Under the pieces are notes generated by a model that was not told where the DNA came from, did no database searches, and was given only the letters and a program-made list of their open reading frames with translations. From Lysobacterales bacterium (GTDB taxonomy: Bacteria; Pseudomonadota; Gammaproteobacteria; Xanthomonadales; Rhodanobacteraceae): a DNA stretch of 64,000 nucleotides. Position numbers and translations under genes: made by a program. Shown piece by piece: positions 38,757-49,006 of this stretch; the stretch's first letter is position 1; the number at the start of each line of letters is the position of its first letter. The stretch covers positions 21,612 through 85,611 of the forward strand of contig QUBV01000005.1 in the NCBI GenBank assembly GCA_014338185.1, read 5' to 3'.

Positions 38757-39057
38757 TGCTGGTATTCCTTCATGCAGGGGAATCGCGGCGGGCGGTCCAC
38801 TGCCATGCCTGCCCGCGGGCAGGCGCGGCAGGCGGCGATGCCTGCAGCAATTCCGGGGTTGGACCTCCACGCACCCGCCGCGAACGACCCCTTGCGGGGC
38901 ACCCCGGACGCGGTGACGATGCGTGTGCGGATTCGGCACGATTGCCGTTGCGGCCTTGCGGATTGCCCGCGCGACCGCATCTGGTGTGCCACGCCTTGGC
39001 ATCAAGCCAAGGGCGCGGAACCGTGAGAGTATAGCGCGCTTCGCGACCGCGCGTCAC
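38757..39057 (-). promoter_or_regulatory. rpsB promoter and long 5' leader
   Basis: On the minus strand GTGACG (39057-39052), an 18-base spacer and TATACT (39033-39028) form a fair sigma-70 promoter with a start near 39020. That gives a 5' leader of about 265 bases before the rpsB ATG. The leader opens with a 7-bp hairpin (38994-39000 with 39006-39012, loop ATCAA) and contains several GC-rich stem candidates. In E. coli the S2 leader binds S2 to repress rpsB-tsf; the same role is inferred here, not shown. The map promoter must lie in the same region. Confidence 0.5.
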
Positions 39058-39076
39058 CCTTGCCCACAGAGAGATC

Positions 39077-39844
39077 ATGCCCGTCACCGTCAAGACCCCT
39101 GCCCAGATCGAGCAGATGCGCGTTGCCGGCCGCCTCGCGGCCGAGGTGCTGGAGATGCTGGTGCCCCACGTCAGGCCCGGCGTCAGCACCGAGGACCTGG
39201 ACCGCCTCGCCTACGACCACATCGTCAACGTGCAGAAGGCGATCCCGGCCAACGTCGGTTACAAGGGCTTTCCCAAGACGCTGTGCACCTCGGTCAACCA
39301 CGTGATCTGCCATGGCATCCCGAGCCCGGGCAAGGTCCTGCGCGACGGCGACATCATCAACATCGACATCACCGTGATCAAGGACGGCTGGCATGGCGAC
39401 ACCAGCCGCATGTATTGCGTGGGCACGCCCTCGGTGCTGGCCAAGCGCCTGGTCGACACCACGCTGGAGGCGATGCTGCTGGGCATCGAGCAGGTGCGCC
39501 CCGGTGCCACGCTGGGCGACATCGGCCATGCGATCCAGCAGCACGCCGAGTCACGCGGCTACTCGGTGGTGCGCGAATACTGCGGCCACGGTATCGGAAA
39601 GGTGTACCACGAGGACCCGCAGGTGCTGCATTACGGCAACCGCGGCGCCGGCATGCGCCTGCAGAAGGGCATGACCTTCACGGTCGAGCCGATGATCAAC
39701 GCCGGCAAGCCGCACACGCGCCTGCTGCCCGACGGCTGGACCGTGGTCACCAAGGACCATTCGCTGTCGGCGCAGTGGGAGCACACCATCGCGGTCACCG
39801 ACGACGGCTACGAGATCCTCACGCCCTGGCCCGAGCCGGCCTGA
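39077..39844 (+). CDS. map: Methionine aminopeptidase, type I
   Basis: A 255-residue dinuclear metalloenzyme that removes the initiator methionine from nascent proteins. The five metal-ligand regions are all visible: NIDITVIKDGWHGDTS (two Asp), ECGHG-type YCGHGIG (His), FTVEPMIN (Glu) and QWEHTIAV (Glu), plus the substrate histidine in VICHGIP. No N-terminal SH3-like extension, so type Ia like E. coli (264). It is divergent from rpsB, the common arrangement. A GAGAGATC site precedes ATG 39077, and glnD follows after three bases. Confidence 0.97.
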   Translation: MPVTVKTPAQIEQMRVAGRLAAEVLEMLVPHVRPGVSTEDLDRLAYDHIVNVQKAIPANVGYKGFPKTLCTSVNHVICHGIPSPGKVLRDGDIINIDITVIKDGWHGDTSRMYCVGTPSVLAKRLVDTTLEAMLLGIEQVRPGATLGDIGHAIQQHAESRGYSVVREYCGHGIGKVYHEDPQVLHYGNRGAGMRLQKGMTFTVEPMINAGKPHTRLLPDGWTVVTKDHSLSAQWEHTIAVTDDGYEILTPWPEPA

Positions 39845-39847
39845 GGC

Positions 39848-42475
39848 ATGCCCGCGTCGCTGCCCGCGCTGCCGCGCCTGCCAGCGGCGCCCCCGCGCAG
39901 CGGTGTTTCCAGCGATGCCCGCCTCGCGCTGCGCCAGTGGCTGGGCGACGGCGAGCGCGCGCTCGCGGCCGCGTTTCGCGCCGGCGTCGCCACCGATGCG
40001 CTGCTGCGCCGGCGCGCCGAGTGGGTCGACGCGGTGGTCGGCCACGTCTGGCGTGCGTGCCTGGGCGAGGCAGCCGGGTGCACGTTGCTGGCCAGCGGTG
40101 GCTACGGCCGCGGCCTGTTGTTCCCGCACTCGGACGTGGACCTGCTGGTGCTGGGCGAGGATGCCGTGCTCGCGCGCCAGCGGCGCGCGCTGGAGGCGTT
40201 CTTCGCCTGCCTGTGGGACATCGGCCTCAAGCCCGGCCACGCGGTGCGCACGCCCGCGCAGTGCCACGACCTGGCCGCGCAGGACGTGAGCGTGTACACG
40301 AGCCTGCTCGATGCGCGCGCGCTGGCGGGACCGGCAACTGCGCTGCAGGTCATCCTCGACGACCCCGCGTTGTGGCCACCGGCCGCCTTCCTCGCCGCCA
40401 AGGTGGCCGAGCAGGCCGCACGCTTCGCGCGCTGCCATGACACCGCCTACAACCTCGAACCCGACCTCAAGGACGGCCCCGGCGGCCTGCGCACGCTCGA
40501 CCTCATGCGCTGGCTCGGACGGCGCGTGGCGCAGGCCGGGGATTTCGCCGCGATGGTCGCCTGCGACCTGCTCGATGCGACCGAGCACGCCGCGCTGCTG
40601 CGCGCGCAGGCGACCCTGCGCCGCTACCGCATGGCCTTGCACCTGGCCGCCGCGCGCGCCCAGGAGCGGCTGCTGTTCGACTTCCAGCGCACGCTCGCCA
40701 CGCTGCTCGGGTTCGAGGATGAGCACGCGGGCAACCTCGGCGTCGAACGCTTCATGCAGGCCTACTACCGCGCGGCCACCATCGTCGAGCGGCTCGGCGC
40801 ACAACTGGTCGAGCGCTGCACCGAACTGCTCGAGGCCGACGCGCCGCTGCGCGTGCTCGGTGCGGACTTCCTCGCCCGCGGCCAGCGCATCGAGCCGCGC
40901 GAGCGCGACCTGCTGCTGCGGCGCCCGGCCGCGATCATCGAGCTGTTTGCGTTGCCGCTGGAGCAGGACGGGCTGCGCGGGCTGACGGCGCAGGCGATGC
41001 GCCTGTTGCAGCAGGCGTTGGCCCGGCATGGCGATGCGCTGGCACAGGATGCGGGCGTGCTCGCGGCGCTGCTGGCGCTGCTGCGGCGCGGCGCGGCTGC
41101 GGTCGAGGCGCTCGCGCAGATGAACCGCCATGGCGTGCTGGCGGCGGTGCTGCCCGCGTTCCGGCGCGTGGTCGGGCGCATGCAGTACGACCTGTTCCAC
41201 GTCTACACGGTCGACGAGCACACGCTGCGTGTGCTGCGCAACGTGGCCAGCTTCGCCCAGCCCGACGCCCGCGAGCGCTTCCCCGAGGCCGACAGTGTGT
41301 ACGCGGCCTTGCCGCAACCGGAACTGCTGCTGCTGGCGGCCCTGCTGCACGACATCGCCAAGGGCCGCGGCGGCGACCACAGCGAGCTGGGCGAGGTCGA
41401 GGCGCGGGCGTTCTGCGCGCGTCTGGGGCTGCCCGCGCACGACGTCGAGCTGGTGGCCTGGCTGGTGCGCCACCACCTGCTCATGAGCGTGACCGCGCAG
41501 CGCCAGGACATCACCGATCCGCAGGTCGTGCATCGCTTCGCCAGCGAGGTGGGCGAGCGCGCGCGGCTGGATTACCTGTACCTGCTCACGATGGCCGACA
41601 TCGCGGGCACCAACCCGAGGTTGTGGAACGGCTGGAAGGCGCGCCTGCTGGCCGACCTGCATGTGGCCGCGCGCTACGTGCTGCGTGCGGGCCTGCAGCA
41701 GCCGCAGCACGCCGGCGAGCGCATCGCCGCCAAGCGCGAGCGTACGTTGGCGCTGGCGCGCGACCAGGGCGTGTCCGCGGCGGCGATCGCCGCGCTGGAT
41801 GAACTGCCCGACGATGCGTTCCTGCGCCTGCGCGCCGAGCAGATCCTGTGGCAGGCGCAGGCGATCGCCGGCCGTGCCGACGACGAGGTGATCGTCGCGA
41901 TCGACACCGCGCCCGGCCGCGGCAGCAGCGAATTGCTGGTATGCGCGCCCGATCGCGACGGCTTGTTCGCGACCATCGTGACCACGCTCGACCGCTTCGA
42001 CGCGGGCGTGGTGCGCGCGCGCCTGCTGGTGTCCGCGCGGCGGCGCGTGTTCGACACCTTCGAACTCATCGACGCGCGCAGCGCGGCACCGCTCGAACGC
42101 GAGCGCGCGGCCGAACTGCGCGCGGCACTGTTGCGGGCGCTGGCGCCGCGCGAGCTGCAGCCGCGCGCCGCACGGCGGCAGGTGCCGCGGCGCCTGCGCC
42201 ATTTCCAGAGCGCGCCGCAGGTCGTGTACAGCGACAGCGACCACGCCACCCAGCTGGCGATCGTGTGCAGTGACCGCCCCGGTGTGCTCGCGCAGATCGC
42301 GCTGGCATTGCGCGAAGCGCGGGTGCGCGTGCACGATGCGCGCATCGCCACCTTCGGCGAGCGGGTCGAGGATTTCTTCACGCTCACCGACGGCCATGGC
42401 AATGCGCTGGACGAGGCGGCGCGCGCCGCGGTGCGCGCGGCACTGGCGCGCGCGTTCGGTGCCACCGATTCCTGA
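39848..42475 (+). CDS. glnD: [Protein-PII] uridylyltransferase / uridylyl-removing enzyme
   Basis: An 875-residue bifunctional nitrogen sensor. It uridylylates PII (GlnB/GlnK) when glutamine is low and removes UMP when glutamine is high. Domains in order: nucleotidyltransferase with [17 protein letters not shown] (D96, D98), helical linker, HD phosphohydrolase with H501-D502 in [13 protein letters not shown], and two C-terminal ACT domains (about 690-765 and 800-875) for glutamine sensing. Length is close to E. coli GlnD (890). ATG 39848 follows map by three bases, so they are co-transcribed, with dapD next. Confidence 0.96.
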   Translation: MPASLPALPRLPAAPPRSGVSSDARLALRQWLGDGERALAAAFRAGVATDALLRRRAEWVDAVVGHVWRACLGEAAGCTLLASGGYGRGLLFPHSDVDLLVLGEDAVLARQRRALEAFFACLWDIGLKPGHAVRTPAQCHDLAAQDVSVYTSLLDARALAGPATALQVILDDPALWPPAAFLAAKVAEQAARFARCHDTAYNLEPDLKDGPGGLRTLDLMRWLGRRVAQAGDFAAMVACDLLDATEHAALLRAQATLRRYRMALHLAAARAQERLLFDFQRTLATLLGFEDEHAGNLGVERFMQAYYRAATIVERLGAQLVERCTELLEADAPLRVLGADFLARGQRIEPRERDLLLRRPAAIIELFALPLEQDGLRGLTAQAMRLLQQALARHGDALAQDAGVLAALLALLRRGAAAVEALAQMNRHGVLAAVLPAFRRVVGRMQYDLFHVYTVDEHTLRVLRNVASFAQPDARERFPEADSVYAALPQPELLLLAALLHDIAKGRGGDHSELGEVEARAFCARLGLPAHDVELVAWLVRHHLLMSVTAQRQDITDPQVVHRFASEVGERARLDYLYLLTMADIAGTNPRLWNGWKARLLADLHVAARYVLRAGLQQPQHAGERIAAKRERTLALARDQGVSAAAIAALDELPDDAFLRLRAEQILWQAQAIAGRADDEVIVAIDTAPGRGSSELLVCAPDRDGLFATIVTTLDRFDAGVVRARLLVSARRRVFDTFELIDARSAAPLERERAAELRAALLRALAPRELQPRAARRQVPRRLRHFQSAPQVVYSDSDHATQLAIVCSDRPGVLAQIALALREARVRVHDARIATFGERVEDFFTLTDGHGNALDEAARAAVRAALARAFGATDS

Positions 42476-42494
42476 ACCTTGCAAGGACATCCGC

Positions 42495-43313
42495 ATGCAT
42501 TCGCTGCAATCGCTGATCAACGATGCCTGGGAACGCCGCCACGAGCTGGATGCGGGGCAAATCGAGCGCGAGCTGCGCCCTGCGCTGGAGCGCGTGATGG
42601 ACGGGCTCGAGCAGGGTGCGCTGCGCGTGGCCGAGCCGGTCGACGGTGCCTGGCAGGTCCATCCATGGCTCAAGCAGGCCGTGCTGCTGTACTTCCGCAT
42701 CCACACCAACCGCATGATGGATGGCGGGCCGATGGCCGCGTTCGACAAGGTGCCGCTGCGCTTCGCCGGCGCCGACGAGGCGGCGCTGCGCGCGAGCGGC
42801 GCGCGCATCGTGCCCGGCGCCCTGGTGCGGCGCGGCGCGCACATCGCGCACGATGCGGTGCTCATGCCCAGCTACGTCAACATCGGGGCCCATGTCGGCG
42901 CGGGCAGCATGGTCGACACCTGGGCCACGGTCGGTTCCTGCGCCCAGATCGGTGCCAACGTGCACCTGTCCGGCGGCGTCGGCATCGGCGGCGTGCTCGA
43001 ACCGCTGCAGGCGAGTCCGACCATCATCGAGGACGACTGCTTCATCGGCGCACGCTCGGAAGTGGTCGAGGGCGTGGTGGTCGAGCGCGGCAGCGTGATC
43101 GGCATGGGCGTGTTCCTCGGCCAGTCCACCCGGATCTACGATCGCGCCAGTGGCACGGTGAGCTACGGCCGCGTGCCGGCCGGCAGCGTGGTGGTGGCCG
43201 GCTCGTTGCCCGCGGCCGACGGCAGCCACAGCCTGTACGCCGCGGTGATCGTCAAGCAGGTCGATGCGCGCACGCGCGCCAAGACCGCGATCAACGAGTT
43301 GCTGAGGGACTGA
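42495..43313 (+). CDS. dapD: 2,3,4,5-tetrahydropyridine-2,6-dicarboxylate N-succinyltransferase
   Basis: A 272-residue left-handed beta-helix trimer. It transfers succinyl from succinyl-CoA to tetrahydrodipicolinate in the DapD/DapC/DapE branch of lysine and diaminopimelate synthesis. The region [14 protein letters not shown]...MMDGG, the hexapeptide coil around [23 protein letters not shown] in overlapping pieces, and [14 protein letters not shown] are diagnostic. Length close to E. coli (274). It begins 19 bases after glnD and precedes an ArsC-like gene and dapE, as in Xanthomonas-type genomes. Confidence 0.97.
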   Translation: MHSLQSLINDAWERRHELDAGQIERELRPALERVMDGLEQGALRVAEPVDGAWQVHPWLKQAVLLYFRIHTNRMMDGGPMAAFDKVPLRFAGADEAALRASGARIVPGALVRRGAHIAHDAVLMPSYVNIGAHVGAGSMVDTWATVGSCAQIGANVHLSGGVGIGGVLEPLQASPTIIEDDCFIGARSEVVEGVVVERGSVIGMGVFLGQSTRIYDRASGTVSYGRVPAGSVVVAGSLPAADGSHSLYAAVIVKQVDARTRAKTAINELLRD

Positions 43314-43315
43314 GC

Positions 43316-43666
43316 GTGAAGATGTACGGGTTGGACAACTGCGATACCTGCCGCAAGGCGCGCAACTGGCTCACGCGTTTTGGCATCGCCCACGAGTTCA
43401 TCGACTACCGTGCGCAGCGCATCGCGGCCGACCAGCTCAAGGCGTGGGCGCGCGCGGTCGGCGGCTGGGAGGCATTCGTCAACCGCGCCTCGACCACCTG
43501 GCGCACGCTGCCGGCCACGCGCAAGTCGCCGGGGAGCGATGCCGAGTGGACGCTGCTGCTCAAGGAATATCCCGCGCTGGTGCGGCGGCCACTGCTCGTG
43601 CTCGATGATGGCACCGTGCGGCAGGGATTCACCGACAACGCCTTCAAGAAGCTGTTCGGCAAGTGA
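43316..43666 (+). CDS. ArsC/Spx-family reductase-like protein (YffB type)
   Basis: A 116-residue thioredoxin-fold protein of the arsenate reductase/Spx family. [17 protein letters not shown] contains a CxxC pair near the N-terminus; the middle [10 protein letters not shown] and late [10 protein letters not shown] segments are typical of the YffB branch, whose members are not proven arsenate reductases. Start GTG 43316, two bases after dapD, or ATG 43322. Placement between dapD and dapE is conserved in relatives and suggests co-transcription rather than an arsenic function. Confidence 0.88.
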   Translation: MKMYGLDNCDTCRKARNWLTRFGIAHEFIDYRAQRIAADQLKAWARAVGGWEAFVNRASTTWRTLPATRKSPGSDAEWTLLLKEYPALVRRPLLVLDDGTVRQGFTDNAFKKLFGK

Positions 43667-43676
43667 CGGGGAAATC

Positions 43677-44843
43677 ATGTCGTCCGTGCTCGATCTGACT
43701 TGCGAACTGATCCGCCGCGCCTCGGTGACGCCCGATGATGCGGGTTGCCAGGCATTGATTGCCGCCCGCCTCGAAAACGCCGGCTTCACGATCGAGCATC
43801 TGCGTTTCGGCGAAGTCGACAATCTGTGGGCCGCGCACGGCAGCGGCGCGCCGGTATTGGTGTTTCTCGGCCATACCGACGTGGTGCCGAGCGGGCCGGC
43901 CGAGGCGTGGTCGTCGCCACCGTTCGAGCCGACGATCCGCGACGGAGTTCTCTACGGACGCGGCGCGGCGGACATGAAGTCGGGCGTCGCGGCGATGGTC
44001 GTTGCGCTCGAGGACTTCGTCCGCACGCAGCCCAGCCATCGTGGCACGGTCGCACTGCTGTTGACCTCGGACGAGGAAGGCGCCGCCGTCGACGGCGTGC
44101 GGCGCGTCGCCGACCTGTTCCGCGAGCGCGGCCAGCGCATCGACGCCTGCGTGGTGGGTGAGCCGTCATCGAAGGAGCGGCTGGGCGACCTCATCCGCAT
44201 CGGCCGGCGCGGCTCGCTGACCGGTCGGCTTCTCGTGCGCGGCGTGCAGGGCCACGTCGCTTATCCCGACAAGGCGGACAACCCGATCCATCGCCTCGCG
44301 CCGGCGCTGGCCGAACTCGCCGCGACGCGCTGGGACGATGGCAACGAAGCGTTCCCGCCGACCTCGTTCCAGATTTCCAACCTCAACGCAGGGACCGGCG
44401 CCGACAACGTGATTCCCGGCGAGCTGCGCGCGGTGTTCAACTTCCGCTTCGGCACCGCAAGCACGGCGCAAAGCCTGCGCGAGCGCGCCGAAGCGATCCT
44501 GCGTAGGCACGGCGTCGATTTTGCGATCGACTGGTGGTTGTCCGGCGAACCGTTCCTCACGCAGGACGGCGCGCTGCGCCGCGCGACGCTCGCCGCGATC
44601 GGCGAACACTGCGGCATCGAGCCTGAGCAGAGCACCGGCGGCGGCACCTCCGATGGCCGCTTCATCGCCCCGCTCGGCGCCGAAGTGGTCGAGCTGGGCC
44701 TGTGCAACGCGACGATCCACAAGGTCGATGAGTACGCGGCGGTGGTCGACCTGCAGCGCCTGCCGGTGCTGTACGCCGCACTCGCGCGTGGCTACCTCGC
44801 GTTGCAAGGTGCTGGTTGGGACGAGGGTGACGTGGTGGCTTGA
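43677..44843 (+). CDS. dapE: Succinyl-diaminopimelate desuccinylase
   Basis: A 388-residue M20 dizinc peptidase that hydrolyses N-succinyl-LL-diaminopimelate to LL-DAP and succinate. Metal-ligand blocks are [11 protein letters not shown] (His), [10 protein letters not shown] (bridging Asp), TSDEEGAA (catalytic Glu-Glu) and NATIHKVDE (late His). The dimerisation lid lies around 180-290, with the [18 protein letters not shown] motif. ATG 43677 has GGGGAAA upstream and starts ten bases after the ArsC-like gene. With dapD it supplies cell-wall DAP and lysine. Confidence 0.96.
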   Translation: MSSVLDLTCELIRRASVTPDDAGCQALIAARLENAGFTIEHLRFGEVDNLWAAHGSGAPVLVFLGHTDVVPSGPAEAWSSPPFEPTIRDGVLYGRGAADMKSGVAAMVVALEDFVRTQPSHRGTVALLLTSDEEGAAVDGVRRVADLFRERGQRIDACVVGEPSSKERLGDLIRIGRRGSLTGRLLVRGVQGHVAYPDKADNPIHRLAPALAELAATRWDDGNEAFPPTSFQISNLNAGTGADNVIPGELRAVFNFRFGTASTAQSLRERAEAILRRHGVDFAIDWWLSGEPFLTQDGALRRATLAAIGEHCGIEPEQSTGGGTSDGRFIAPLGAEVVELGLCNATIHKVDEYAAVVDLQRLPVLYAALARGYLALQGAGWDEGDVVA

Positions 44844-44898
44844 TCCGCATCGGTGCGTTGGCATACGGCGCACCCGAACCACGGACAGGAGCCCGACC

Positions 44899-45636
44899 AT
44901 GCGTGCGACCGGGCTGATTGCGGTGTTGGCGTTGCTGGGTTCGACACATGCGGTGGGTGCGGACCGCGTGCCGTCGCACGTGGACACGGCCTGGGTGGTC
45001 ACGAGCGATGCAGAGGGACATGTGGTCAAACTCATGCAACACACGCGCTACAAGGCTGAGGTGGCCAAGCCGCTGGCCAAGTTGATCCGCAGCTGGGCGT
45101 TCGAGCCGGGCAGCATCAATGGGCAGCCGCAGGTGACGCAGACGACGCTGCACGTGAGGCTCTCGGTTGAACCGCGACGTGAGCGCTACCTGACGCGAGT
45201 GGCGGATGTCCATACGGGTCCGCGAGTGGTCAGGACCGCCGAGCTGCGCTTTCCCAACAGCCAGTTGAAACCGCGCGACGGCCACAACTACTCGGCATTG
45301 ACGGTCCTCAAGGTCAAGTACAACCAGAACGGCAAGGTCACTGCGGTGAGCGCGGCACCGGGCACGCCGCCGGGAAACGAAGTATTCATGCGCGTTTCGA
45401 TGGCGTCGGTGAAACGTTGGTCGTTCGAGCCGGAACGTGTGGGCGGGCACGGGGTGGCGGGCGCGGTCTACCTGCCGATCGGCTACGCGTTGTGGCATCC
45501 CTCGCGCAGTTCCGCCGGTGCGGAGTGCGGGTCGTGGCAGGTGCCGGGCCGCGAGCGCGCGGTGCGCGGCGGCGAGGTGCTCAGCGAGAATCCGGTCGCG
45601 AGGCTCAACAGCGAGGTGGTGGGGAGCGCGCTGTAG
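44899..45636 (+). CDS. Secreted protein with two TonB-C-like domains, function unknown
   Basis: A 245-residue protein with a short signal peptide (about 1-21, HAVGA-D). Two stretches look like the end of TonB C-terminal domains: AKLIRSWAFEPGSINGQPQ (about 61-79) and MASVKRWSFEPERVGGHG (about 165-182), each followed by a beta strand. In TonB this element pairs with the TonB box of receptors. There is no membrane anchor or proline linker, so it is not a classical energy transducer and may be a free periplasmic relative. AGGAG lies seven bases before ATG 44899. It stands alone after dapE and converges with wrbA. Confidence 0.6.
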   Translation: MRATGLIAVLALLGSTHAVGADRVPSHVDTAWVVTSDAEGHVVKLMQHTRYKAEVAKPLAKLIRSWAFEPGSINGQPQVTQTTLHVRLSVEPRRERYLTRVADVHTGPRVVRTAELRFPNSQLKPRDGHNYSALTVLKVKYNQNGKVTAVSAAPGTPPGNEVFMRVSMASVKRWSFEPERVGGHGVAGAVYLPIGYALWHPSRSSAGAECGSWQVPGRERAVRGGEVLSENPVARLNSEVVGSAL

Positions 45637-45653
45637 CAGCCCACCGAGGCGCA

Positions 45654-45697
45654 CGCCACGCGATGCCCCGCACCGGCGCGAGGCATCGCGTGTGGCG
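45654..45697. terminator. Large hairpin between converging genes
   Basis: CGCCACGCGATGCC (45654-45667) pairs with GGCATCGCGTGTGGCG (45682-45697), interrupted by a two-base bulge. It lies between the stop at 45636 (plus) and the stop of wrbA at 45706 (minus) and probably ends both transcripts. No T-run. Confidence 0.5.
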
Positions 45698-45705
45698 CAT
45701 GTGCA

Positions 45706-46299
45706 TCAGCCGGCGAGCTTGCGTGCGTACTCCACCAGCCGGCGCGCCTGGTGGCCGATCGCGGCCTTGCTGTCGTCGCCGAAGGGTTGGCCCTGGGTGT
45801 GGCTGTAGCCGTAGGGATTGCCGCCGGTCTTGAAGATCACCGGATCGGTGTAGCCGGGCGCGACCACGATGCTGCCCCAGTGGATCGCGCTGGCGTAGAA
45901 CGACATCAGGGTCTGCTCCTGGCCGCCATGGGCGTTCTGGGCCGAAGTCATGGCCGAGATCGCCTTGTTGGCGAGGCCGCCCTTGGCCCACACCGGGCCG
46001 AGCGTGTCGATGAACGCGCGCATCTGGCTCGCCTGCACGCCGAAGCGGGTCGGTGCCGAGAACAGGAACGCATTGGCCCATTCCATGTCGGCCGGCGTGG
46101 CGGTCTGCACGTGTGCGGTCTGGTCGGCGGTGGCCTGCCAGCCCTGCACCGAGGCGACGATTTCGGCAGGGACCGTCTCGGCCACCTTGAGCAGGCGCAC
46201 TTCGGCGCCGGCGGCCTTGGCCGCTTCGGCCGCGATCGTCGCCATCTGGTAGTTGGTGCCGTAGGTGGAGTAGTAGATGACGGCGAGTCTCACGCTCAT
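45706..46299 (-). CDS. wrbA: NAD(P)H:quinone oxidoreductase, WrbA type
   Basis: A 197-residue flavodoxin-like FMN protein that reduces quinones by two electrons. The FMN phosphate loop is [32 protein letters not shown] and the [10 protein letters not shown] block with a later GYTDP are WrbA signatures. Length matches E. coli WrbA (198). ATG 46299 has GGAGGAC upstream. It is monocistronic, flanked by the converging TonB-like gene and by prfA. Confidence 0.95.
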   Translation of the reverse strand: MSVRLAVIYYSTYGTNYQMATIAAEAAKAAGAEVRLLKVAETVPAEIVASVQGWQATADQTAHVQTATPADMEWANAFLFSAPTRFGVQASQMRAFIDTLGPVWAKGGLANKAISAMTSAQNAHGGQEQTLMSFYASAIHWGSIVVAPGYTDPVIFKTGGNPYGYSHTQGQPFGDDSKAAIGHQARRLVEYARKLAG

Positions 46300-46443
46300 G
46301 ATGTCCTCCGGTCAGGGAATGCGCCGAATGCGGCGGGGTCGAATGCACCGCTCACTGTATGGCCAAGCCGGCGCTAAGGGAATGGCCGCGCGCGGGCCAC
46401 AGTGTTGCGCGTGCGACATCAATCGCGTGGCGGCGCGCGCGAC

Positions 46444-47523
46444 TCAGCCCGCGGTGAGCAGTTGCAGCTGGTCGGCCTGGTCCTCGCGCGCGAGCGCGTC
46501 GATGAGCTCGTCGAGGTCGCCGCCGACGATGTCCGGCAGGCGATACAGCGTGAGGTTGATGCGGTGGTGGGTGATGCGGCCTTGCGGATAGTTGTAGGTG
46601 CGGATGCGCTGGCTGCGGTCGCCCGAACCCACCTGCAGGCGGCGCGAGCGGGCCTGCGCGTCGACCTGCCGGCTGCGCTCGGCGTCGAGCAGGCGCGCGC
46701 GCAGCAACGCCAGCGCACGCGCGCGGTTCTTGTGCTGGCTGCGTTCGTCCTGGCATTCGACCACGATGCCGCTGGGCAGGTGGGTGATGCGGATGGCCGA
46801 GTCGGTCTTGTTGACGTGCTGGCCGCCCGCACCGGATGCACGGAAGGTGTCGATGCGCAGGTCGGCATCGCTGATGGGCACCTCGTCGATCTCGTCCAAC
46901 TCGGGAAGGATCGCCACGGTCGCGGCCGAGGTGTGGATGCGGCCCTGCGACTCGGTCAGTGGCACGCGCTGCACGCGATGGGTGCCCGATTCGTACTTGA
47001 GGCGCGAATAGGCGCCGTGGCCTTCCACGCGTGCGATCACTTCCTTGTAGCCGCCGTGCTCGCCCTCGCTGGCGGACAGGATCTCGACCTGCCAGCGGCG
47101 CCGCTCGGCGTAGCGCAGGTACATGCGCAGCAGGTCGCCGGCGAAGATCGCGGCCTCGTCGCCGCCGGTGCCGGCGCGGATCTCCAGGAACAGGTTTCCC
47201 TGGTCGCGCGGGTCGGTGGGGATGAGCGCGCAGTTGAGCTCGTGCTCGAGCCGCTCGCGGGTGGATTCCAGCAGCGGTATCTCGGCGCTGGCCAGTTCGC
47301 GCAGCTCGGCTTCGCGCAACATCGCCTGGGCCTCGACCAGCGCGCGCTCGTTGGCGTGCCAGGCCTGCAGCGCGCTGGCCAGCGGCGTGAGCTGGGCATG
47401 CTCGCGCGACACCTCGCGCAGACGGCGCGCGTCGGCGAGCACCTCGGGGCTGGCCAGTAGGTGTTCGAGTTCTTCGTGGCGCTCGGCCAGTTGTTCGAGC
47501 TTGCGGCGGATGGATGCGTGCAT
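46444..47523 (-). CDS. prfA: Peptide chain release factor 1
   Basis: A 359-residue RF1 that reads UAA and UAG. The hydrolysis motif GGQ is at G233-G234-Q235 within [13 protein letters not shown], the same numbering as E. coli. The RAGTGGDEA switch region and the HRVQRVP region are intact. Domain 1 is slightly rearranged in charge but full length. ATG 47523 follows hemA by 62 bases; hemA-prfA is a conserved operon in gammaproteobacteria. No prmC follows; wrbA is next. Confidence 0.96.
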   Translation of the reverse strand: MHASIRRKLEQLAERHEELEHLLASPEVLADARRLREVSREHAQLTPLASALQAWHANERALVEAQAMLREAELRELASAEIPLLESTRERLEHELNCALIPTDPRDQGNLFLEIRAGTGGDEAAIFAGDLLRMYLRYAERRRWQVEILSASEGEHGGYKEVIARVEGHGAYSRLKYESGTHRVQRVPLTESQGRIHTSAATVAILPELDEIDEVPISDADLRIDTFRASGAGGQHVNKTDSAIRITHLPSGIVVECQDERSQHKNRARALALLRARLLDAERSRQVDAQARSRRLQVGSGDRSQRIRTYNYPQGRITHHRINLTLYRLPDIVGGDLDELIDALAREDQADQLQLLTAG

Positions 47524-47585
47524 GGACGGAACCGGCGAGGGTGGACGGGTGTTGGGGCGCACTCGGCGCCACGGGCACCCCGCCG

Positions 47586-48863
47586 CTAACGCTCGCGCTG
47601 GTGGTTGGCCGCGTGCTTGAGGTCGAACAGGCGTTCGGCGGTCTGCAGCAGGTCGTCGTCGCCGCGCAGCGCGGCTTCGCGCAGCTGCGCACTGGGGGCG
47701 TGCAACAGCTTGTTGGTGAGGGTGTGAGCGAGGAACTCCAGCGCCTGTTCGGGCGAGCGGCCACGCGCGAGCAGCGCGCGCGCCTTGGCCAGCACGAGGT
47801 CGCGGTCGTGCTCGGCATGGCGGCGCAGGTCGACGACCGGGTTGCCGGCGTGCCAGGCATGCCACCAGCCCATGAAGTGGTCGACCGACAGCTCGATCAT
47901 CGCCTCGGCCTGCTGCGCCGCCTCGCGGCGCGAGCGCAGGTTGTCGTCGATGATGCCGCGCAGGTCGTCGATCGTGTACAGGTACACGTCCTCGACCTGC
48001 GCCACCGCGGGATCGATGTCGCGCGGTACCGCGATGTCGACCAGGAACATCGGCCGCCGCCGCCGCCGCGCGATCGCCGTCTCGACCTGGGCGCGCGACA
48101 GGACCGGATCGCGGCTCGCGGTGGAGGCGATCACGATGTCGGCGTCGGCCAGGTGCTTGTCGAGGTCGGCCAGCGCGATCGCATAGGCGCCAAAGCGCGT
48201 GGCCAGCGCCTGGGCGTTGTCGAGCGTGCGGTTGGCGACGATGAGCCGGCGCACGTTGGCTTCGCACAGGTGTCGCGCCGCCAGTTCGATGGTTTCACCC
48301 GCGCCGATCAGCAGCACGCAGGCCTGGCCGAGGTCGGTGAACGCGCGTTCGGCCAGCCGCACTGCGGTGAACGCGACCGAGACCGGGTTGGCGCCGATCA
48401 GCGTGTCCGAACGCACGCGCTTGGCCACCGCGAAGGTGTTCTGGAACAGCCGCTCCAGCGGCGAGCGCAGCGTGTGCGCCTCGCGCGCGAAGGCGTAGGC
48501 GTCCTTGACCTGGCCGAGGATCTGCGGCTCGCCCAGCACCATCGATTCGAGGCCGGTGGCGACGCGGAACAGGTGCCGCACCGCGGCCGCGTCGGCGTGG
48601 CGGTAGAGGAACTCGTCGACCCGTGCGTGGGTCAGGCCATGGTGGCGGTTGAGCCAGTCGGCGGGAACGTCCTCGGCGCCGGCCTCGACCGTGCAGTACA
48701 GCTCGGTGCGGTTGCAGGTGGACAGGATCGCCGCTTCCTGCACGCCGGGCTGCGCCGCCAGTTCTCCCAGCGCGGGCGGCATCGCCTCGACCGCGAAGGC
48801 CACGCGCTCGCGCAGCGCGACCGGGGCGGTCTGGTGGTTGAGTCCAACGGCAATCAGCGCCAT
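47586..48863 (-). CDS. hemA: Glutamyl-tRNA reductase
   Basis: A 425-residue NADPH enzyme. It reduces glutamyl-tRNA(Glu) to glutamate-1-semialdehyde, the first committed step of C5 haem synthesis. STCNRTELY places catalytic Cys at 50, as in E. coli. [29 protein letters not shown] (NADPH fold) and [11 protein letters not shown] are conserved. ATG 48863 is chosen over an upstream in-frame ATG because [10 protein letters not shown] is the family start. Divergent from the TPR-lolB-ispE operon across 143 bases. Confidence 0.96.
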   Translation of the reverse strand: MALIAVGLNHQTAPVALRERVAFAVEAMPPALGELAAQPGVQEAAILSTCNRTELYCTVEAGAEDVPADWLNRHHGLTHARVDEFLYRHADAAAVRHLFRVATGLESMVLGEPQILGQVKDAYAFAREAHTLRSPLERLFQNTFAVAKRVRSDTLIGANPVSVAFTAVRLAERAFTDLGQACVLLIGAGETIELAARHLCEANVRRLIVANRTLDNAQALATRFGAYAIALADLDKHLADADIVIASTASRDPVLSRAQVETAIARRRRRPMFLVDIAVPRDIDPAVAQVEDVYLYTIDDLRGIIDDNLRSRREAAQQAEAMIELSVDHFMGWWHAWHAGNPVVDLRRHAEHDRDLVLAKARALLARGRSPEQALEFLAHTLTNKLLHAPSAQLREAALRGDDDLLQTAERLFDLKHAANHQRER

Positions 48864-49006
48864 GAGCGGAGTCGAGCGATGCGCTGCTGCGTGCAAGCGG
48901 GAGAACCTGCTGCACGCGCAGGATCGGCTAAGCTAGAACCTCGTGCGGCAGATGGCGCAAATTGTGCGGTCGCCGCCCTTCGATATCAAGCAAGACAAGG
49001 CGTTGC

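Noticed and set aside
39551..42865. Open antisense frame of about 1100 codons opposite glnD and dapD
   Set aside because: High GC content keeps antisense frames open. The sense genes glnD and dapD have full family motifs, and the antisense translation is low-complexity His/Arg/Val-rich without recognisable domains.
43316..43666. Annotating the ArsC-like protein as an arsenate reductase
   Set aside because: Its sequence matches the YffB branch, and the neighbours are lysine genes, with no ars operon genes.
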